64,000 nt of DNA from Pelomonas asaccharophilus_A. GTDB lineage: Bacteria > Pseudomonadota > Gammaproteobacteria > Burkholderiales > Burkholderiaceae_C. The stretch lies in contig NZ_JAVDXV010000006.1 in the NCBI RefSeq assembly GCF_031458115.1, forward strand, positions 353,252-417,251, read 5' to 3'. Positions 41,191-48,015 of the stretch are shown one piece after another (position 1 is the first letter of the stretch; each line of letters begins with the position of its first letter). The position numbers and the translations under genes were made by a program. The notes beneath the pieces are model-generated. The model worked only from the letters and a program-made list of their open reading frames with translations, searched no databases and was not told the origin of the DNA.

Positions 41191-42285
41191 ATGGCTATTC
41201 ATGCAATCACAGGCGTTATGGGCTCTGGCAAGAGCTACGAAGCCGTTTCAGAGAAGATCGTTCCAGCGCTTCGAGACGAGGCCGCTCGTCGCGTAGTCAC
41301 GAACATCGAAGGCTTGTCTGTGCCAGCTATCGCTGCGTACATCAACAAGCCTGAGAGCGAGGTCGAAGCACGCATCGTTCGAATCAGCTACGACCGCGTC
41401 AGCGAACCTGGCTTCTGGTACGACCCTGAGCACGGCTCGGGGTCCGAAACCGTTGTCCAGCCCGGCGACCTGGTCGTACTCGACGAGGTCTGGCGCTATT
41501 TCAACCGTGGCGACAAACTGCCCGAGGATGCAATGCGCTTCTTCCGCATGCACCGACACTACGTGAGCGAGCAATCGGGTCTCACCTGCGACGTTGTGCT
41601 CATCAACCAGAGCTTTCGCGGTATACACCAGGACATTCGCGACGTAGTCGAGTTGCAGTTCCAATGCCGCAAGCTCAAAGCCCTCGGACGGCCTCAGAAC
41701 TACCAAGTGCTCTTGCTGGAGGGCGGCGAGCGCAAGCCCTCGCACGACTACATTCGCACTTACTCGAAGAGGGTCTTCCCGCTATACAGCAGCTACGCCG
41801 GCGGCCAGGGCAAAGAGGCTGTCGACAAGCGGCAGAGCGTCTTCAACACGCCCTTCTTCAAGGTCGTTCTGCCGCTGTTCGCGGTCCTCATGGTCTTCGG
41901 CGTCTACAAGACGTACAGCTACTTCGCCGACATGGGCAAGCCGGCTGACGGCGCAGCGCTCGTAACCCCATCAGCTGCTGCGTCATCGCCTTCGGGCCTG
42001 CCGACGCCGCCGTCAGCTGGTGCGGCTCCTGCGCCTGCGCAGTCAGCTTTCAGCACTGCGTCTGGCTCCGCGGCCGATTGGCGCCTCGTCGCACGCTACA
42101 GCGTCGGTGGCTTGCCTGTTGTCGTCATGGTCAACGCCAGTGGCCAGTACCGAACTGTGACGAGCGGCAGCTACACGCAGGGCGCGTCCACTGACGTCTC
42201 AGTACAGATTCCGCTCGATCCGTCTGATCGCGCTACGCCTTGGTCTGGCCCTGCTCCTGCATCGACCAAGGGGGCCGCGCGATGA
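41191..42285 (+). CDS. Zot-family phage assembly ATPase (g1p-like)
   Basis: Inner-membrane motor for filamentous phage extrusion, 364 residues. Walker A 'GVMGSGKS' at 8-15, Walker B 'LVVLDEVW' at 94-101, and one membrane helix at about 222-240, with the C-terminal ~115 residues in the periplasm (Pro/Ala/Ser-rich linker then a small domain). The stop overlaps the secretin ATG (ATGA). Confidence 0.93.
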   Translation: MAIHAITGVMGSGKSYEAVSEKIVPALRDEAARRVVTNIEGLSVPAIAAYINKPESEVEARIVRISYDRVSEPGFWYDPEHGSGSETVVQPGDLVVLDEVWRYFNRGDKLPEDAMRFFRMHRHYVSEQSGLTCDVVLINQSFRGIHQDIRDVVELQFQCRKLKALGRPQNYQVLLLEGGERKPSHDYIRTYSKRVFPLYSSYAGGQGKEAVDKRQSVFNTPFFKVVLPLFAVLMVFGVYKTYSYFADMGKPADGAALVTPSAAASSPSGLPTPPSAGAAPAPAQSAFSTASGSAADWRLVARYSVGGLPVVVMVNASGQYRTVTSGSYTQGASTDVSVQIPLDPSDRATPWSGPAPASTKGAAR

Positions 42286-43634
42286 ACCGCAAGATCGCCC
42301 TCATCGGCGGCTTCCTCGTTGTGAAGAAGATCGTCGTCATCGCGGTGCTGGCGATGCTCGTCGGGTCGAGTGAAGCCCAGCCGGCGCTCAAGCTCCCGCC
42401 GCCTCCGGCGCCGGTGCCTGCCTCCGGCTTTCAGACGTTCGGCACTGGTCTACCCCTTGCCGAGTTCTTGAAGATCGCTCTAGGCGAGCTCTCTGGCCGC
42501 CCCTACGTTCTCGCTCCGGAGGTGGCTGCTTCGTCTCAGCTTGTTGCTGCAGACCTGACTAAGTCGAAACTCAAAGACCCGCTGCCGCTCGTCCGGGCCG
42601 TCATTGAGCCGCTTGGCCTCGAAATCCGAGACCTCGGCGGCGTTCTGCTCGTCGACAAGCGCCGCACTGAGGCATCGAAGAAGAGTCCAGGTGACACGTT
42701 CACCTACCGCCCTCGGCATCGCTCTGTCAACAGCCTTTCGACGTACTTCAATATGTTCCCCGAGCTCGCTTTCAGCTACTCGGGCGGCCTCGCTGTCCGC
42801 GCCCAGACCGTCTCCAGCTCCGACTCCACCGAGCCCGGCAAGGCTCTGCAGCCGACCATGAGTAGCGGCGCCACCACTTTTAGCGCGCAGGACAAAGACC
42901 CGAGCTTTCTCGTCGTCGCCGGCGACGCCGCAGAGATTAGTCGTTTCAAGACCTTGATCGTTGAGTTGGATGTGCCTGTTCCCCAGGTGCTCGTCAAGGC
43001 CTATGTGTTTGAAGTCCGGACTACAGACGCTCGCGATGGCGGTGTGAAGCTCGTCGCTGATCTGCTTGGCGGCCGCGTCGGCTTCAACCTCGGCGGCGCG
43101 TCCAGTTCTACCACGCCGGATGCTCTACGACTCACTCTTCCCAACGTCAGTCTTGCTGTGTCTGCGCTGGCTGCGGACAGCAGAGTGCGCCTCGTCAGCT
43201 CGCCGGTTCTCAGAGTTGATGACAGCACTACCGCTAGCGCTACTGTGGGCACCTCTACGCCCACTCTGGGTGCTATCGTCAGTCAGAACGGCTCGACCCA
43301 GCAGAGCGTGTCATATCAAGAGGCCGGCGTTTTGCTGTCTGTTAGCGCGCGAGTCCTTGAAGCGAGCATCCGTCTTACCATCTCGCAAGAGCTGTCTAGC
43401 TTCGTCAAAACGGACACCGGGCTCTCGAACACTCCGACTAAGCTCCGCCGCGCTTTCAAATCTGACGTTGTCGCCCGTGACGGCGAAGCTCTTCTGCTCG
43501 GGGGCCTGACAGAAGCTCAAACGTCTGATGCCAAGCAAACCAGCTTCTTCGGCTTCGGCTCAGCCTCTAAGTCGACTTCAAGCTCTGAAGTCGTCGTGCT
43601 GTTGACTGCTACTCGTCTCGATCAGCAGCAGTGA
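42282..43634 (+). CDS. Phage-encoded secretin (g4p-like)
   Basis: Outer-membrane channel for phage exit, 450 residues. N-terminal hydrophobic signal, N-domains ('LAEFLKIALGELSGRPYVLAP'), and a C-terminal secretin domain with 'VPQVLVKAYVFEVRTTDARDGG', 'VLRVDDSTTASATVGTS' and 'EALLLGGLTE'. Carrying its own secretin means the phage need not borrow the host's. Coupled to zot; preceded by CAAGGGGGCC. Confidence 0.92.
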   Translation: MNRKIALIGGFLVVKKIVVIAVLAMLVGSSEAQPALKLPPPPAPVPASGFQTFGTGLPLAEFLKIALGELSGRPYVLAPEVAASSQLVAADLTKSKLKDPLPLVRAVIEPLGLEIRDLGGVLLVDKRRTEASKKSPGDTFTYRPRHRSVNSLSTYFNMFPELAFSYSGGLAVRAQTVSSSDSTEPGKALQPTMSSGATTFSAQDKDPSFLVVAGDAAEISRFKTLIVELDVPVPQVLVKAYVFEVRTTDARDGGVKLVADLLGGRVGFNLGGASSSTTPDALRLTLPNVSLAVSALAADSRVRLVSSPVLRVDDSTTASATVGTSTPTLGAIVSQNGSTQQSVSYQEAGVLLSVSARVLEASIRLTISQELSSFVKTDTGLSNTPTKLRRAFKSDVVARDGEALLLGGLTEAQTSDAKQTSFFGFGSASKSTSSSEVVVLLTATRLDQQQ

Positions 43635-43890
43635 GTGAGTCGATCCACATCTGCCATTCCTCATAAAACACACACTCCGTGCCGTCTTCGAGAAGCAGCA
43701 AAGCTCGCCTACTTCGCGCGAATTGAACGCATTTGTCTCTAACTTCTTCACCCATATCAGAGAGCACTACGTACCGAGTGCCACATGGCGTTGCGTGTAC
43801 CGGTGTGAATCTCTTCTTCGACGCCACACAGCCTCCAAGCGTAAATATATGTAACAAGCCCGGGTCAGCCAAAAACGCCCACTGAATCAA
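43609..43890 (-). CDS. Possible small phage protein, minus strand
   Basis: Up to 93 residues if the TTG at 43890 is used, or 48 if translation begins at the internal ATG (43755). No domain recognised. It overlaps the secretin 3' end by 26 bp tail to tail and lies next to a palindromic operator-like site, which weakly supports a small regulatory or accessory gene. Could be spurious. Confidence 0.4.
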   Translation of the reverse strand: MIQWAFLADPGLLHIFTLGGCVASKKRFTPVHATPCGTRYVVLSDMGEEVRDKCVQFARSRRALLLLEDGTECVFYEEWQMWIDSLTAADRDE

Positions 43891-43913
43891 GGCAGTTCTT
43901 CTAGCGCCTCCAA

Positions 43914-43946
43914 GTCACGATTTCGTGACCTCGACGCTATACAGGT
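43914..43946 (+). promoter_or_regulatory. Palindrome and TATACA motif ahead of the 147-residue gene
   Basis: GTCACGATTTCGTGAC (7-bp arms, 2-bp centre) is followed 6 bp later by GCTATACAGGT, a motif found before three other plus-strand phage genes. Likely promoter with an operator. Confidence 0.5.
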
Positions 43947-43995
43947 ATGTACGGGCTGCGCGTTGCAGCCCCACCCAACCCTGAAAGGCGCTTCC

Positions 43996-44439
43996 ATGAA
44001 CTTCGAATACTTTGACGACGGTTGCCATCACAATCTCGGCGACATCAATACAAATGGATATGTTTTCGTCGCATCTCAAGATGAAAACATTTCGTCTAGT
44101 GAGCTTGAATCTGCTGCATATGAAGCAGACGCGCGTCGCTTCTGCGCTGATTTGAAGACAATTCGTCGCATCAGCATGCTACCTGTGACTTTTCTTACGG
44201 GGCACCATGTCGTAGCTTGCATTCGAGTTACTACAGCGTCTCGGACGTATTCGCTCTACACCAACGATTTTGGTGACAGCCTGCTTGATGAGTCGCACTA
44301 CACATTGTTCTTCAAACGCAATTTCAGTCTCTTTCGCTACGATCTTCAGACTCCTCAAGGCCGGGCCGCTGCTCGTGAATATGTTCGTCGCAAGTTGAAG
44401 TTTTTGGCACAGCACGGCAAGCCTTTTGACGGTTATTGA
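43996..44439 (+). CDS. Phage hypothetical protein, 147 residues
   Basis: Unrecognised soluble protein from ATG 43996 (GAAAGG upstream). The sequence is acidic at the start and mixed alpha/beta ('YVFVASQDENISSSELESAAYEADARRFC', 'YTLFFKRNFSLFRYD'). Codon use is AT-richer than neighbouring phage genes, suggesting recent acquisition. It lies between the assembly genes and the regulatory operon, a usual place for accessory (moron) genes. Confidence 0.6.
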   Translation: MNFEYFDDGCHHNLGDINTNGYVFVASQDENISSSELESAAYEADARRFCADLKTIRRISMLPVTFLTGHHVVACIRVTTASRTYSLYTNDFGDSLLDESHYTLFFKRNFSLFRYDLQTPQGRAAAREYVRRKLKFLAQHGKPFDGY

Positions 44440-44444
44440 GTACG

Positions 44445-44529
44445 CGCGGCGGTCGGCGGACAGCGAGCGAGGAGCGGACGGACACACATGCCTCGCCCGC
44501 ACCGCAGCGAGGGTCCGTCGCCCGCCGCG
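44445..44529. repeat. Large imperfect hairpin between convergent phage genes
   Basis: Arms 44445-44461 and 44513-44529 pair over about 15 of 17 positions (CGCGGCGG / CCGCCGCG at the base) and inner segments GCGAGG/CCTCGC can extend it. It could be a two-way terminator or, in single-stranded phage DNA, a packaging or replication hairpin. Confidence 0.6.
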
Positions 44530-44552
44530 ACTCTTCAAAAACTCCAGTCCGG

Positions 44553-44735
44553 CTAGGCCGATTTCGCGCCCGTCAGTTTTGTAATTGCGTTCCTATACTG
44601 AATTGGAAGCGTGGTCACACTAGGGTACACATCGGCGGGCACTGGGGAGTGCCCGTCGTCCTTTCCGAATCTTTCTTCCACCTCGGCCGGCGTCAATCTG
44701 ACGAACGGCCTCTTTTTCGCGTCAATTTCGGTCAT
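44553..44735 (-). CDS. 60-residue protein, last gene of the minus-strand phage operon
   Basis: Small charged protein with no recognised domain ('PFVRLTPAEVEERFGKDDGH', 'TLPIQYRNAITKLTG'). Its ATG overlaps the stop of the AbrB-like gene (ATGA at 44732-44735), which strongly supports translation. A DNA-binding or antitoxin-like role is conceivable but not shown. Confidence 0.6.
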   Translation of the reverse strand: MTEIDAKKRPFVRLTPAEVEERFGKDDGHSPVPADVYPSVTTLPIQYRNAITKLTGAKSA

Positions 44736-45112
44736 TCTTGATCTTCTTGATGCTCGCCCGCGCCCCGGCGCGGGCCCTGGTCCGGGTTTGCTTTCTTCGC
44801 TATCACTAGGTCGCCGACGACGTCAAACTCGATCTGCTGTCCTGGCCGCAGGTCCATAGCTCTACGTATCGCTGCGGGTATCGTTATTAAGTTCCGCCTG
44901 TTCATGGTCGAGTGCCATTGCATACTCTGCTTCGCTCGGTCGACTATCGTCTCGACGCGAGGAACAAGCTCAGACTTCAGCGCTTCTGCGATCCAGCGCA
45001 CTTCGTGCTCAGACGGGTCGTGAATTCGAATCTGCGCCACGATCTGCTGCACGAGCTCTGACAGCACTCTGTTGCGCTCAAACTGAATCATTTCTTCGTC
45101 ACTCGGGATCAT
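44732..45112 (-). CDS. AbrB/SpoVT-type domain protein of the prophage
   Basis: A 126-residue protein (ATG 45112) with a helical N-terminal half and a C-terminal swapped-hairpin AbrB-like domain: 'MNRRNLITIPAAIRRAMDLRPGQQIEFDVVGDLVIAKK'-type segment, seen here as 'LITIPAAIRRAMDLRPG' and 'IEFDVVGDLVIAKK'. Such domains bind DNA in transition-state regulators and antitoxins. It overlaps the upstream gene by 14 nt and the downstream one by 4 nt. Candidate phage repressor. Confidence 0.75.
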   Translation of the reverse strand: MIPSDEEMIQFERNRVLSELVQQIVAQIRIHDPSEHEVRWIAEALKSELVPRVETIVDRAKQSMQWHSTMNRRNLITIPAAIRRAMDLRPGQQIEFDVVGDLVIAKKANPDQGPRRGAGEHQEDQE

Positions 45113-45437
45113 TTTTGATCCCAAAAGCTCGGTACGCGGCTTCTCTAGACACAATGTGCTTGTTCTCGGGCGCTGACGCTGCTGCGATCACGCGCAGCGC
45201 ACCTTCCGCAGTCTTGAACCGCTCTTCTGTCGTGCGGATGAGCCATCGCACGTCTGCTCTCGTGAGCGCCCAGCACTTCTCGTTCGACTGCCGCATCAGC
45301 GGCCGCGCCAGGTATGCGACTTTGAATCCAGCACTGTGCGCCCGCCTGCGTGTTGCCACGCTTACAAGCTGATCCGCGAGGTCGTTGAGCTTCTCGAAGC
45401 GCAAGAACATCTGCCCTTCGTTGTCGAAGTCCGTCAT
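45099..45437 (-). CDS. First gene of the minus-strand phage operon, unknown function
   Basis: A 112-residue protein from ATG 45437, mainly helical ('LTRADVRWLIRTTEERFKTAEGALRVIAAAS', 'SREAAYRAFGIKNDPE'). No family recognised. It opens the coupled operon and is divergent from rep across a 380-bp regulatory region, the place where many phages encode immunity functions. Confidence 0.6.
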   Translation of the reverse strand: MTDFDNEGQMFLRFEKLNDLADQLVSVATRRRAHSAGFKVAYLARPLMRQSNEKCWALTRADVRWLIRTTEERFKTAEGALRVIAAASAPENKHIVSREAAYRAFGIKNDPE

Positions 45438-45816
45438 ATCCGCACAGTCTTGGTGCATTTCAATAGCTTGCCGCTATCGAAAAATCGACGGTTTCGCGCC
45501 TCCCGGCTGCATCGAGTTTTTGCAATCCTCACTACGTCGGACAGCAGCCTGAGGCTGCATGACTCTACTCTAACGTCGGACGGCATGGGGAGCCTATCTT
45601 CTCTCGCTTCAAAAACTCGATGCTAGACCGTCGCTCCTGAGTCGGCAAAAAGCGCATTTCTTGCTATAGCAAAAACCAATCGACTTTCGGGGTCAAGACT
45701 TGACATCGCCGGACCTATACGGGGTGTACCCCCACAACGGCCCCGCGAGGTAGATCACAGCGCACTGCGCAAATCGAGGACATGAGTCGGATAGGGCCAT
45801 CAACCCAGCCCTCCCC
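45438..45816. promoter_or_regulatory. Divergent regulatory region between the minus-strand operon and rep
   Basis: No gene seen. Contains a 14-bp inverted repeat (GCATCGAGTTTTTG at 45509-45522, its complement at 45610-45623), two ACGTCGGAC repeats between them, the hairpin GCAGCC-TGA-GGCTGC, the palindrome TTGCTATAGCAA (45661-45672), TTGACA at 45700 and CTATACGGGGT at 45715. Probably holds promoters for both sides and perhaps the replication origin. Confidence 0.6.
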
Positions 45817-47760
45817 ATGTCCGCTTCTACTGCCATCTCCCCGGCGGAGCTTCTCCACTCTGCAGAGCTCAACGCCGCTCCCGCACCTTCATCTGCCTTC
45901 GGCCCGCTGCCCCTCGCAAAGGCGCTGCAAGCCGGCCTTCTCGCTGCACGCGCAGAGTTCTGCGGCGACCTTCCAGCCCACCTTATTGGCGCCACTGCGC
46001 CGGAGCGCTACGACGCCGCTGCTGCGACGGCTGAGCGCTTTCAAATGCTTCTGGGAACGGCGAGTGACGATCACGCTCTGCTTGACCGCCTTGTTCAGCT
46101 TGCGCAGGCCGATCTGGGTGGCTTCGCTTGGCGCAGCTCGACCGTCGCGTCGGCGGTCACCTCGAAGTTGATCGAGCGGCACAAAGTGGAGCTCAAGTCT
46201 GTCGCGGCCGTCTTTGAGTTCGATGCTTCTGTGGGCGAGCGTGTTCTAGCTATCGCCAACGCACACCTCGGCCGTCCTGTTCCCGGCGACTCGCTTCAAA
46301 CGAAGGTCTCGCGCATACTCGACCGCAAGTTCTGGCTTCGGCACTACTCAAAGCTCGCCCGCCAGCGTGACGAGTTCTCCTTCATCAAGTCCGGCTTCGT
46401 TTCTGCGGCTGGCGAGAAGTACATCAGCGACCGCGGTCTGTCACGCCACTCCGAAGCTCTGGCGGCACAGCAAGCGTGGCTCGAGTCGACCGTCCTCATC
46501 GACCACAGCGCAGCAGCTTCTACTGGCAAGTTCAAGTACATCAAGCTCGCTGACGCAGCGAAGCGCGCGGCGCACCGTGATGCAAGCCTGTGGGCGTTCC
46601 TCACCGGCATCGAGCAGCTCAGCATCGAATCCAACCTCGAATGCGCGCTCGTCACCCTTACGGCGCCGTCATCCTTTCACGCCTGCCCCGGCACTCGCTC
46701 CAAGTTGTTCGACGGCGTCAGCACACCCCTCGACTCGCACAAGTACATCGCTAGCCGCTGGACGGCCTTCCAGCGCGATCTTGACAACGAAGGCCTCGCG
46801 GTCAGCGGTGTCCGCGCTACTGAACCGCAGGGCGACGGCACATGCCATTGGCATGTCTGGCTGCACTATGCGCCCGACACTCTGCCGAGCATCCTCTCCC
46901 GCTTGGCTCACTACTTCCAAGGCGACACCGCTCGCCGTGTCGAACCTGTAGTCGTTCGTCAGGTCGAAGCTGACTTGGCCGGCCGCAAGGTCAACAAGAA
47001 GACCGGTGAGCGCTTCAGTGAGTCGTTCAGCGTTCTGCGCGCCGGGGCGCTCGTTCAGCGTTCAACGAAGCCAGCTGCTCAGGTCGACTTCAGCGTCATC
47101 AATCGCTCGTACGCGTCCGGCGCTACTTACATGGCCAAGTACACGGTCAAGTCGTTCGATCAGTCCGAGAACAGCAAGCGTGTCCACGCATGGCGCTGGA
47201 CCTGGGGCGTACGCGGCTTCCAGCTCTTCGGGCTGCGCAACTGCCGCGGACTCTGGGATGAGCTCTACCGCGCCACTGAGCGCCCCTTCGATTCGCGCGC
47301 CGCTGCGCTGTGGGACGCTGTCCACGCTGAGCCCGGCAAGCACACCCGCCAGGTCATCAACCCGCTTACTGGACTGCAGGAGGTTGAGCACTACGAGGGG
47401 GGCACCGCTGCATTCATTCGCCTTCAAGGCGGCCTCGCGGCTGCCGGTGGCGCTGCAGGCCTGCGCATCAAGATCACCTACGTGCCTGCTGAAGGACGCT
47501 ATGGCGACTTCATGAAGCGCCGCCGCGGACTTCGCATCATGCTTGGCGACACGGTGCTCTACAGCTTCAAAACCCGCGAGCCGGGGCGCTGGGTCATGTC
47601 TGCCGAGGGACGCGTTGAGCAGACCTTCAGCGCTCTGCGCCGCATCCCGTTCGTCGATGCGGCAGAGCTGATCGAGCTGACCTGCGCTGAGTTCAAAGCC
47701 CTCCTCGCCAGCTATGCGGCCGGCGTCGACCCGTTCACCGGCGAAATCCTCGACGCATAG
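45817..47760 (+). CDS. HUH rolling-circle replication initiator, P2 gpA-like
   Basis: Large initiator of 647 residues expected to nick the phage plus strand and drive rolling-circle replication. The HUH metal motif is H344-W-H346 in 'GTCHWHVWLH' and the catalytic pair Y438 and Y442 lies in 'GATYMAKYTVK', the two-tyrosine arrangement of phage P2 gpA and phiX174 A. This differs from the classical inovirus g2p. The first ~170 residues are Ala-rich without recognised motif. Placed at the 3' end of the plus-strand genes. Confidence 0.82.
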   Translation: MSASTAISPAELLHSAELNAAPAPSSAFGPLPLAKALQAGLLAARAEFCGDLPAHLIGATAPERYDAAAATAERFQMLLGTASDDHALLDRLVQLAQADLGGFAWRSSTVASAVTSKLIERHKVELKSVAAVFEFDASVGERVLAIANAHLGRPVPGDSLQTKVSRILDRKFWLRHYSKLARQRDEFSFIKSGFVSAAGEKYISDRGLSRHSEALAAQQAWLESTVLIDHSAAASTGKFKYIKLADAAKRAAHRDASLWAFLTGIEQLSIESNLECALVTLTAPSSFHACPGTRSKLFDGVSTPLDSHKYIASRWTAFQRDLDNEGLAVSGVRATEPQGDGTCHWHVWLHYAPDTLPSILSRLAHYFQGDTARRVEPVVVRQVEADLAGRKVNKKTGERFSESFSVLRAGALVQRSTKPAAQVDFSVINRSYASGATYMAKYTVKSFDQSENSKRVHAWRWTWGVRGFQLFGLRNCRGLWDELYRATERPFDSRAAALWDAVHAEPGKHTRQVINPLTGLQEVEHYEGGTAAFIRLQGGLAAAGGAAGLRIKITYVPAEGRYGDFMKRRRGLRIMLGDTVLYSFKTREPGRWVMSAEGRVEQTFSALRRIPFVDAAELIELTCAEFKALLASYAAGVDPFTGEILDA

Positions 47761-48015
47761 CGCCTCGCAAGTTCGAATCCGCCTGATCCGCTCAGGCCCA
47801 CACACCCCGCACCCGCGGGGCGCAGCCACTGGCGAGCCTCTGAAGTGTGATGGGATTCGAACCAACCCTCAGGTCTGAGCTTCGCCGATCCGCGCGGCGC
47901 TTCGCGCGGGCGACGCCTCGAAACCGGCTTAACCGGGCCGGCAAGGCGCCTCAGGCGGGCCCCGTAGGGGTCCCGCCCTTGGATAGATATGCGTAACTTT
48001 CTAACCCTGAATTTA
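47761..48015. promoter_or_regulatory. Hairpin-rich gap between rep and the serine recombinase
   Basis: No gene seen. Several strong palindromes occur, the best being GGCGGGCCCC (47954-47963) pairing with GGGGTCCCGCC (47967-47977) around GTA, plus CGCGCGGCGC/GCGCG and AACCGGCTTAACCGGG. It may end both convergent transcripts; a single-strand origin or packaging role is also possible. Confidence 0.5.

Noticed and set aside
47840..47880. tRNA-like T-arm (GGGATTCGAACC) in the prophage gap
   Set aside because: No matching acceptor, anticodon or D-arm could be built around it on either strand, so no tRNA is called.
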